Shown here piece after piece: positions 37,587 through 44,630 of a DNA stretch of 44,630 nt. The first letter of the stretch is position 1; every line of letters begins with the position of its first letter. The notes beneath the pieces were generated by a model that was not told the origin of the DNA, did no database searches, and saw only the letters and a list, made by a program, of their open reading frames with translations. The stretch comes from Candidatus Calescibacteriota bacterium (GTDB taxonomy: Bacteria; CAIJMQ01; JAADFP01). The stretch lies in NCBI GenBank assembly GCA_021162785.1, contig JAGGYA010000024.1, forward strand, positions 1-44,630, given 5' to 3'. Position numbers and translations under genes: made by a program.

Positions 37587-38824
37587 AAAAAATTGCTTTA
37601 ATTCATTACTCTTCTCCTCCCGTTATTGGAGGAGTAGAATTTGTCATGGAAGCACAGATCCGTTTCTTTTTGGAGAAAGGCTTTAGAGTAAAGTTAATCA
37701 CAGGTAAAGGAGAAAAATTATTTTCAAATCTGGAATTTACTTTAATTCCAGAAATATATTCTTTGCATCCAAAAGTTATTGAAACCCAAGAAAGGCTTAA
37801 AAAAGGGGATTGGGATGGATTTGAAAGACTTAAAAAATTTTTAATAGAAAGATTAGAGGAAGCTTTAGAAGATTATGAATACATAATTGCGCACAACCTC
37901 TTTAGCATGCCATTCAACATTGCCTTAACTGCTGCCTGCCATGAAATAAGCCAGCGAAAATGCTTTCTTGCCTGGATCCACGATTCACCCTTTTTTGACC
38001 CCACATATAAGGAACTATTGAGTTCTATTAATCCAAACCAGTACCCTTGGAACTTATTAAAGACTTATTCTCCCCAGATTACCTACATTACTATTTCAAA
38101 CGCAAGGAAAGAGAAATTGGTAAATGTACTTAAATTCCCGGAGGAAAAAATTCATGTGATCCCCAATGGAGTAGATGTTTGTCGCCTTTTAAAACTTCAT
38201 GGAGAAGCCAAAAGAATTTTTGAATTTTATGATCTTTACAACAAAGACTGGGTAGGACTCTTTCCTGCAAGGTTGATTAAGAGAAAAAATGTGGAACTCG
38301 CTATTAGAATAATTGCTGAACTAAAGAAAATGAATTTGAATGTAGCCCTTATAATTACTGGTCCTCCCGATCCCCATCGTAAAGGAGGAGAGTATCTCAA
38401 GGAACTCAAGAAACTGGCTGAAGATACAGGTGTAGGTAAAGATATAATTTTTCTATGCGAGTATAAGGAAGGTAATGGTTTTTTCCGCGTATCTTTTGAT
38501 CTGCTTCGCTCTTTATATTTACTTTCTGATTTCCTTTTAATTACCAGTTATCAGGAGGGTTTTGGGATACCTGTATTGGAAGGAGGAATATTTCGGCTTC
38601 CAATCTTTGCTTCCAATATACCCACTTTGAAAGAAATTGGAAGGGAGGATGTAATTTTCTTTTCCTTAGAAGATCCACCTTCCCTTATTGCAAAGAAAAT
38701 CCAGTCAACACTGAAAAGTTATCAATTTCTCAGATTATTCCATAGAGTGGTGAGAAAATACGACTGGAATTTGATTTTTGGAAATTATCTTATCCCAATT
38801 CTTAAAAATTTAAATTTTTCTTGA
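37583..38824 (+). CDS. GT4-family glycosyltransferase
   Basis: IHYSSPPVIGGVEFVMEAQIRFF, VIPNGVDVCRLLKL, LFPARLIKRKNVELAIRIIAEL, LLITSYQEGFGIPVLEGGIFRLPIFASN. Confidence 0.86.
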   Translation: MKKIALIHYSSPPVIGGVEFVMEAQIRFFLEKGFRVKLITGKGEKLFSNLEFTLIPEIYSLHPKVIETQERLKKGDWDGFERLKKFLIERLEEALEDYEYIIAHNLFSMPFNIALTAACHEISQRKCFLAWIHDSPFFDPTYKELLSSINPNQYPWNLLKTYSPQITYITISNARKEKLVNVLKFPEEKIHVIPNGVDVCRLLKLHGEAKRIFEFYDLYNKDWVGLFPARLIKRKNVELAIRIIAELKKMNLNVALIITGPPDPHRKGGEYLKELKKLAEDTGVGKDIIFLCEYKEGNGFFRVSFDLLRSLYLLSDFLLITSYQEGFGIPVLEGGIFRLPIFASNIPTLKEIGREDVIFFSLEDPPSLIAKKIQSTLKSYQFLRLFHRVVRKYDWNLIFGNYLIPILKNLNFS

Positions 38825-38862
38825 CTTTTCTCATTATAACTTGGTATCTTTATCGCGGAAAA

Positions 38863-39675
38863 ATGGAAGGAAGAAAACTGGGCAAATATCATATTGAAAG
38901 ATTTATAGGGCAAGGAAGCATGGGAGCAGTGTATAAAGCAAGAGATTTGGTAAAAGAAGAGGATGTGGCTATAAAAATTGTGGAAAGTAAAGGTTGGAGG
39001 AAAGATAAGAAAGTTCAGCATTTCCTTCGTTCAGCAAAATTGACCCTCATACTCCATCACCCACATTTAGTGAAAGGTTTGGAAATGGGAAGAAAATGGA
39101 AAAGATATTACTTAGCTATGGAATTAGCCACTCGAGGAAGTTTGGCTAATTATTTGAAGGGAAAAATGAAACTATCCTTGGAAGAAGTATATAACATTGT
39201 TCGCCAAATAATCCGAGCACTCCATTTTATTCATGGGAAAGGAATAATCCACCGAGATATCAAACCCAGTAATATTCTCCTTTTTGATAATGATGTGGTA
39301 AAACTCTCTGACTTTGATCTCTTCCATCCTTCGGGTAGAAAAGACCTTCACAAAGTGTTACCAAAAGGCACACCTCATTACATGGCACCTGAACAAATTA
39401 AAGGAGAGCCTTTAACCCCAGCAAGTGATATTTATTCTCTTGGAGTAACTATTTACCAGATGTTAGGTGGGGAGCCTCCTTATAAGGGTTCCTCAACAGA
39501 AGAGATCCTCATTAAACACCTCAATTTCTCCCCTACTCCTTTAAGAAAACTCAACCCAGATATTCCACCCGAGGTAGAAGACTGTATCATGAGGTGTTTG
39601 GAGAAGGAACCCCATAAAAGATATTCTAACCTATCCGAATTTTGGGAAGCCTTCCATAAAGCCTTTCAGCGTTAA
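38863..39675 (+). CDS. Soluble Hanks-type Ser/Thr protein kinase
   Basis: LGKYHIERFIGQGSMGAVYKARDLVKEEDVAIKIV, GIIHRDIKPSNILL, KLSDFDLFHP (DFD instead of DFG), GTPHYMAPEQIKGEPLTPASDIYSLGVTIYQML; kinase domain only. Confidence 0.9.
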   Translation: MEGRKLGKYHIERFIGQGSMGAVYKARDLVKEEDVAIKIVESKGWRKDKKVQHFLRSAKLTLILHHPHLVKGLEMGRKWKRYYLAMELATRGSLANYLKGKMKLSLEEVYNIVRQIIRALHFIHGKGIIHRDIKPSNILLFDNDVVKLSDFDLFHPSGRKDLHKVLPKGTPHYMAPEQIKGEPLTPASDIYSLGVTIYQMLGGEPPYKGSSTEEILIKHLNFSPTPLRKLNPDIPPEVEDCIMRCLEKEPHKRYSNLSEFWEAFHKAFQR

Positions 39676-39730
39676 CTCCTCTATTCTGAGTTTTCGAAAG
39701 GCCTCGCATAAAGAAGGAATTTCTGAGTAG

Positions 39731-40006
39731 TGTCTTAAATTTCCTGTTAAAAAAGAGAGTCCCCTTTTAAAATGGGAAGAATTATTAATCTTTAAAAGAA
39801 AGGAAGCTCTCAGGAAAAAAGGAGAAAAGAGACTAAAAAAGATAGCACAGAAATACAAAGATACCTCTCCATCCTTAGTAAAATCTCTCTTAGAGGATCA
39901 TCTTGCTTTACTAAATCTTCTAAAACTACCTTTAAGACATTGCAAAGCAGTGAGGATGACTAATTTGGTAGAGAGAAGAGAAAAAATAGAGGGTGTAAAT
40001 GCTTAA
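39731..40006 (+). pseudogene. Decayed IS256/mutator-type transposase C-terminal remnant
   Basis: Start-less frame after a stop at 39728: ...ALRKKGEKRLKKIAQKYKDTSPSLVKSLLEDHLALLNLLKLPLRHCKAVRMTNLVERREKIEGVNA*; resembles the mutator C-terminal pattern (K-W-x(n)-P-x-(V/A)-x(n)-L-L-x-F-x-x-P-x-x-H-x-x-x-(I/V)-R-T-T-N-x-(L/I)-E-R). Confidence 0.55.
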
Positions 40007-40110
40007 TTATAAGGCTCTTTCTTTTTACAGGAAAAATGGGACTTGACCGTTTCAAGAAAGAATTGAGAAAATAAAATTCTATGAATGGGTTAAAGTAATT
40101 AAGGGAGAAA

Positions 40111-41148
40111 ATGTTTAAGCCAAAGTTTAATTATACCCATGACATTGTAAATAACCTGCTTGAAATCACCTCTGCCAGGGAAATAATTTTGAATGCTTAC
40201 CTTGTGCCGAAATGGGAGGTTTCTTTAAGAAAGGAAGCACTTATCAGGGCAACTCATGCCTCAACCGCAATAGAGGGTAACCCACTCACACTTGAAGAAG
40301 TAAGTAAACTTGCTCAAGGAAGAAAGGTAACCACCACAAGGAGAGCTAAACAGGAAGTTTTGAATTATCTCAATGTTCTGGAGCACATAGAGAAATATCA
40401 GGAAAAGGGGAAAATAGAGGAAAAACATATTTTAAATCTGCACAGAGATATTACAAAGGAGACGCTTGAAGATCCCGAATGGGAAGGAAAATACAGGAAA
40501 ATTCAGGTATATGTTGGAAACAGAATAACCGGAGAGGTGATATTTGTGCCACCGCCCCCGGAGAAGGTCCCCCCTTTAATGAAAAGTTTTCTGCAGTGGC
40601 TGAACTCACGGGAATCCTTTAAACTCCACCCTGTTCTCGTAGCAGGGATTTCACATTACGAATTTGTAAGAATTCATCCCTTTGTAGATGGAAACGGCAG
40701 AACTGCAAGGGCTCTTGCTACACTTATACTTTACATAAGAGGATTTGATATAAAGAGATTTTTTGCCCTTGATGATTACTATGATAGTGACAGAATCGCC
40801 TATTACAACGCCCTGAAATCTGTTGACCAGAATACCCTTGACCTCACGGGGTGGCTTGAATATTTCACGGAAGGTGTAAAGATTTCAATACTCCGGGTGA
40901 AAGAAAAGGTTTTACAACTTTCCATTGAAAAAGGAAGACAGAGGAAAAAAGGACAGATTGCGTTAACTGACAGGCAAATGGAGATAATAGAGTTTATCCA
41001 GAGAAATGGAAAGATAACAGCAGGTGATGTCGCGGATATGTTCAAAATTACACGACAGGCAGCCTTGAAGGAACTATCAAAACTTGTAAAACTTGAGGTG
41101 ATAGCACTTAAAGGAAAAGGAAGGGGTGCCCATTATGTGCTCGTATAG
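40111..41148 (+). CDS. Fic family protein (Fic/DOC) with C-terminal winged helix
   Basis: Inhibitory motif STAIEGNPLT, catalytic HPFVDGNGRTARALATL, C-terminal HTH LTDRQMEIIEFIQRNGKITAGDVADMFKITRQAALKELSKLVKL; SD aagggag upstream. Confidence 0.94.
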   Translation: MFKPKFNYTHDIVNNLLEITSAREIILNAYLVPKWEVSLRKEALIRATHASTAIEGNPLTLEEVSKLAQGRKVTTTRRAKQEVLNYLNVLEHIEKYQEKGKIEEKHILNLHRDITKETLEDPEWEGKYRKIQVYVGNRITGEVIFVPPPPEKVPPLMKSFLQWLNSRESFKLHPVLVAGISHYEFVRIHPFVDGNGRTARALATLILYIRGFDIKRFFALDDYYDSDRIAYYNALKSVDQNTLDLTGWLEYFTEGVKISILRVKEKVLQLSIEKGRQRKKGQIALTDRQMEIIEFIQRNGKITAGDVADMFKITRQAALKELSKLVKLEVIALKGKGRGAHYVLV

Positions 41149-41184
41149 TGGTTGTCATTCTGGTTGTCATTCTGGTTGTCATTT
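41149..41184. repeat. Three tandem copies of a 12-bp unit tggttgtcattc
   Basis: tggttgtcattc tggttgtcattc tggttgtcattt, starting right after the fic stop codon. Confidence 0.9.
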
Positions 41185-41186
41185 CT

Positions 41187-41211
41187 TACTGGATCACCCA
41201 ATAATCCAGTA
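41187..41211 (+). terminator. 8-bp hairpin downstream of fic, possible terminator
   Basis: TACTGGAT (41187-41194), 9-nt loop, ATCCAGTA (41204-41211), followed by the moderately T-rich tgggtttacttttgtt. Confidence 0.4.
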
Positions 41212-41430
41212 TGGGTTTACTTTTGTTCACTCCAGCCCCTTCCGGTTTTGTATATATTCCCCAGAACATTATCCACCCCCACAACTGGGAGGTGTAAATC
41301 ATTTTGAATGCATGAGACTACATTTTGAAAAAATTTTTATCCTATTTCTCCTAAATCCCTTTTATTTCCCTGCTTCCGGGAATTACTTTTAAGGATTCTT
41401 AGCGGAAACTGTCAAAGTTGAGTTTTGAGA

Positions 41431-41913
41431 TTACAAATCTTCCAAACCTTCTTTTAATCTTCGGTAACTTTCTTCCAGTGCTTCTGGAATAACTTTTGTT
41501 TGCGAAAAGACTGGCAAGAAATTCGTATCCCCTTCCCAACGAGGAACTATATGGAGATGGAAATGCGTGATTAATCCTGCCCCTGCAGGCCTACCTATAT
41601 TTATCCCTATGTTAAAGCCATGGGGATTGTAAACCTTTGAAAGAAGTTTTAAGGATAACTCCATGAGCTCCCAGATTTCCTTCTTTTCTTCCTGGGTAAG
41701 TCTCAATAATTCTCCTTCATGTCGCAGAGGAGCAACCATCAAATGACCAGAATTGTAAGGGAATCTATTCAGAATGATAAAACTCCATTTACCTCTTTTA
41801 AGTATAAGGTTTTCTTCACCATCCACTTTTTTGAGGGCTTCGCATAAAAAACACTCCCTTGAATCCGCTTTCCTAACATATTCCCTTCTCCAGGGAGCCC
41901 AGAGAATTCTCAT
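41431..41913 (-). CDS. HIT family protein
   Basis: MRILWAPWRREYVRKADSRECFLCEALKK, LNRFPYNSGHLMVAPLRHEGEL, ITHFHLHIVPRW. Confidence 0.94.
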   Translation of the reverse strand: MRILWAPWRREYVRKADSRECFLCEALKKVDGEENLILKRGKWSFIILNRFPYNSGHLMVAPLRHEGELLRLTQEEKKEIWELMELSLKLLSKVYNPHGFNIGINIGRPAGAGLITHFHLHIVPRWEGDTNFLPVFSQTKVIPEALEESYRRLKEGLEDL

Positions 41914-42353
41914 TTTTTCACCTCTTCAAGTATACGCACCAACCCTTCTAATGCTAATAGATAACTGTACTTTCCCAATCCTACAATTTTCCCTTTACAA
42001 ACTCCACTTATATAGGAAAAATGGCGAAATTCCTCTCTTGCATATATATTGGAAATATGAACTTCAATAGTGGGTTTACGGACTGCTGAGATAGCATCTC
42101 TTATAGCAATGGAGGTATGAGTATAGGCTCCTGGATTTATTATTATTCCATCTGCCCATTCTCTCGCACTTCCTATAACTTCCACTATTTTCCCTTCGTA
42201 ATTTGTCTGCACCACCTTCAAATTTACTCCAAGTTCATTTGCTCTTTTTTCTAAAAGATTATTGATATCCTCCAGCGTATCTTCCCCATAAATTTCTACC
42301 TCTCTTTCCCCAAGCAGATGAAGATTTGGGCCATGAATAACTAAAATATTCAT
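41910..42353 (-). CDS. aroQ: Type II 3-dehydroquinate dehydratase
   Basis: ILVIHGPNLHLLGEREVEIYGEDTLEDIN, QTNYEGKIVEVI, GIIINPGAYTHTSIAIRDAI, VEVHISNIYAREEFRHFSYIS. Confidence 0.96.
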   Translation of the reverse strand: MNILVIHGPNLHLLGEREVEIYGEDTLEDINNLLEKRANELGVNLKVVQTNYEGKIVEVIGSAREWADGIIINPGAYTHTSIAIRDAISAVRKPTIEVHISNIYAREEFRHFSYISGVCKGKIVGLGKYSYLLALEGLVRILEEVKK

Positions 42354-43999
42354 CCTCCCCCTCCTTTTAAAGAGTTCTCTATTTTCTTCTTCTCTCCTTG
42401 AAGGCGTGGATGAGAAGGATAACAGTATAAAGCTTTATCTATAAACTCAAGCGCCTTTTTCACATCTCCCATAGAAAAGTATATCATAGCCAATTTCTCC
42501 CAGTAAAAGAACCGATAGGGATCGAGTTGAATTGCTTTTCTTATTTCTTCAATGGCTTTCTTTATTAATTTTTGATTTTTCTCCTTTTTGGCAAGTGTAA
42601 GATATAACTCGCCTTTATGAAAATGATAACTTACCCCTGTTACATCTTCTCCCCAGGGATAAAATTTAAGACTTTTATCTAACAAATCCATGGCTTCTTT
42701 TATTTCTCCTTTTTCAATCTTTATTTTGGCCTGGTCTGCGAAATTATAAGAATTCACGATTCTTAAATTCAAGGGAAGAAGAAAAAGGAAAAGAAAAACA
42801 AGGCATAAACTTGCCAACTTAAAATTTGCCATTTTTTCTTCTTCATCCCCCACTCCAAGCAAAGCGAATAGAGGAATAACAATACCTGGAACATAGAGAT
42901 CAAAATCTACCCAGGAATGAAAAAGAAAAGCAAGATAACCCCCCAGTATCCCTTCTATTAAAGGGTCGTTTCTTTTTTGTAAAAGCTTAAGGAGAAAAGA
43001 AAGCAGAAAAAGGTAAAAGAGAAAACTACCCACAAAGCCGGTTTCGGTTAGAATTTGAAGATAATTATTATGTGCCATTCGTGTCTCTTCTCTTCCCGGG
43101 ACTTTAAATCTGGTAAAAACCCTCCCATAGGTTCCCAAACCAAATCCTGTAAGGGGTTTTTCTCTTATCATTCTGATACCTGCCTTCCAATAAGAAACTC
43201 TCACCCCGAAAGACTGCTGGGCAAGTTTGCGAACGGTTGGAGAGGAAACCAAAACGATTACCAATACTATAATACCTCCTAAAGCCCATGCTTTCCTTCT
43301 TCTGGGTAATTTAAGAAATCCAAGAGTGCTTAAAGAAAGAACCAAGGCAATGATCCCTCCCTTTGATTTGGTAAGGAAAAGTGTAAAGAGCAAAAGAGTA
43401 GCGATAAACAAAAGAAGAGCCTTCCATCTCTTCCTCCACTTGAAAGAGTAGAAAAGGGAAAGGGGAATAAAAATAATTAAGTATCCAGCAAAGGCGTTTG
43501 GATAGACGAATGTGGAAAAGGCCCGTTGGGTTTGTAAACGGGTGAGGAAATCTGGAGAGAGTTTAGAGACATCCATAAAAGTATATACATACTCTCTTGT
43601 CTTCTCCAACCCCCAGAAATACTGGTAAATTCCATTAATACTAACAATTACGGAAGCGGTGAGTATTGTCCAGATGAGTATTTCCTTTTCCTTTTTCTTC
43701 AGTCTCTTTACCAGGTAAATCACATAAAAATTGGTTAGGAAGAGAGAAAAGACAGAAAGCGTGGAATGACGATTTACTGACCAAATGAGGCTTGCAAAAC
43801 ACCAAAGAAGAAGTAATAACCATAACCTTTCTTCTCTTCCCAATCTTTTCAATCTCCATTTCTCATAGAGGATTACCACACCCAGAAGAGAAAAGAAAAT
43901 TAAATATAGAAAATTAGTGGAAGGATAAACCACGCCGGAGATTAAAGGACGCAACCAAAGTATGAAAAATAAAATTATGAGATAAAGATTATGAACCAA
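42350..43999 (-). CDS. O-antigen ligase/polymerase-family membrane protein (Wzy_C) with C-terminal TPR region
   Basis: Multi-TM; RAFSTFVYPNAFAGYLIIFIPL, KPLTGFGLGTYGRVFTRF, MAHNNYLQILTETGFVGSFLFYLFL; C-terminal TPR-like AIQLDPYRFFYWEKLAMIYFSMGDVKKALEFIDKALYCYPSH. Confidence 0.88.
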   Translation of the reverse strand: MVHNLYLIILFFILWLRPLISGVVYPSTNFLYLIFFSLLGVVILYEKWRLKRLGREERLWLLLLLWCFASLIWSVNRHSTLSVFSLFLTNFYVIYLVKRLKKKEKEILIWTILTASVIVSINGIYQYFWGLEKTREYVYTFMDVSKLSPDFLTRLQTQRAFSTFVYPNAFAGYLIIFIPLSLFYSFKWRKRWKALLLFIATLLLFTLFLTKSKGGIIALVLSLSTLGFLKLPRRRKAWALGGIIVLVIVLVSSPTVRKLAQQSFGVRVSYWKAGIRMIREKPLTGFGLGTYGRVFTRFKVPGREETRMAHNNYLQILTETGFVGSFLFYLFLLSFLLKLLQKRNDPLIEGILGGYLAFLFHSWVDFDLYVPGIVIPLFALLGVGDEEEKMANFKLASLCLVFLFLFLLPLNLRIVNSYNFADQAKIKIEKGEIKEAMDLLDKSLKFYPWGEDVTGVSYHFHKGELYLTLAKKEKNQKLIKKAIEEIRKAIQLDPYRFFYWEKLAMIYFSMGDVKKALEFIDKALYCYPSHPRLQGEKKKIENSLKGGGG

Positions 44000-44000
44000 C

Positions 44001-44630
44001 TTACCTTCTCTGAAATCTTTTTTCTATTTCCTCCCAAGAAATTAACACAAAAACAGGTCTCCCATGTGGACAGGTAATAGCTTCTTTTTCCTCTCTCCAA
44101 GCCTGGATTAATCTTTCCATTTCCTGAGAAGATAATCTATCCCCAAATTTAACTGCACCTCTACAAGCAAGGATTTTTAAAACCTCTTCCATTAGCTCCT
44201 GGACCTCTAATTTTCTAAAAGAATCTTTTAACTTTCCTACTACTTCTGCAATCAGAAGAAGTGGATCCTGGTCTCCCAAAAGCTGAGGTAAGGAACGGAG
44301 AATGAAGGTGTGACGCCCAAATTTCTCCAGTTCAAATCCCAGCTCTTTAAGCATTGAACTGTGTTCTTCAATAATTTTCTCTTCCACGGGAGATAACTCT
44401 AAGGTTACTGGAAAAAGTAAATTTTTTTTCTCTACCCTTCTTTTGCTTATCCCATCCTTTAATTTCTCAAAAAGAATTCTTTCATGGAGAGCATGCTGGT
44501 CAATAATCAAAATTCCTTCCTCTATTTCGCGGATAAGATAGGCCTTTTTTACTTGAGTAAATTCATCCACTACATACTCTACTTTCTTTTCTGCAATTCT
44601 TTTGAAAGGAAAAGAGCTTTGAACAGGTGA
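44001..44630 (-). CDS. mutL: DNA mismatch repair protein MutL, C-terminal part, open at window edge
   Basis: IDQHALHERILFEKL, LKILACRGAVKFGDRLSSQEMERLI, CPHGRPVFVLISWEEIEKRF; frame stays open upstream of 44570 (...SPVQSSFPFKRIAEKKVEYV). Confidence 0.95.
   Translation of the reverse strand, partial: SPVQSSFPFKRIAEKKVEYVVDEFTQVKKAYLIREIEEGILIIDQHALHERILFEKLKDGISKRRVEKKNLLFPVTLELSPVEEKIIEEHSSMLKELGFELEKFGRHTFILRSLPQLLGDQDPLLLIAEVVGKLKDSFRKLEVQELMEEVLKILACRGAVKFGDRLSSQEMERLIQAWREEKEAITCPHGRPVFVLISWEEIEKRFQRR

Noticed and set aside
33300-39675. Phage-defence island interpretation of kinase plus transferases near fic
   Set aside because: Glycosyltransferase motifs are clear and there is no nuclease, helicase or TA pair in the block; a glycan/compatible-solute role fits better.
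39728-39730. In-frame TAG in the transposase remnant as possible recoding
   Set aside because: Region also lacks a start and upstream catalytic part; decay is the simpler explanation.
39631-39858. Minus-strand 75-aa ORF opposite the kinase/transposase remnant
   Set aside because: F/S/L-rich, no SD and better explained by the plus-strand transposase-like frame.
41149-41184. Possible CRISPR array
   Set aside because: Contiguous 12-bp units with no spacers; no cas genes in the window.
41126-41392. 88-aa ORF with SGCHSGCHSGCH repeat as a metal-binding peptide
   Set aside because: Overlaps the fic 3' end; the Cys/His pattern is simply one frame of the 12-bp tandem repeat, and there is no clear SD.
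41213-41430. Structured ncRNA in the gap between fic and the HIT gene
   Set aside because: Only a weak imperfect hairpin (caccccc/gggaggtg) was visible; no convincing conserved RNA architecture by eye.

Overview
Low-GC bacterial chromosome segment, densely packed and mostly core housekeeping. I found no tRNA, rRNA, CRISPR array or intact mobile element. About 1-28 kb is a nearly continuous minus-strand gene train: Hcy methyltransferase-ruvX-lepA-lepB-CHASE2/HD-GYP-purS-purM-NTPase-...-ndk-ddl-fusA2-like-yebC-ruvC-ruvA-ruvB-metG-pyrF-rpsO-infC-rpmI-rplT-pheS. Plus-strand islands are mtnA, a HAMP protein plus a pilin/FecR-like fusion, and a six-gene cluster (33.3-39.7 kb) of three GT4 glycosyltransferases, one mannosylglycerate-synthase-like glycosyltransferase, a sugar nucleotidyltransferase and a Ser/Thr kinase with a DFD motif. 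A small accessory patch follows, with a decayed mutator-type transposase remnant and a fic gene. The most interesting items are the glycosyltransferase/kinase cluster, the pilin-FecR-like fusion paired with a HAMP-only membrane protein, a recurrent leaderless-promoter architecture, a 37-aa highly basic ORF missing from the supplied track, and tandem-domain NDK and PurS-like proteins. Domain-level style (GYF plus zinc ribbon, PG-binding lipoprotein, pseudopilins) suggests an uncultivated Gram-negative candidate-phylum bacterium, but I cannot assign taxonomy from this window. All homology calls come from recognising motifs by eye; no searches were run.
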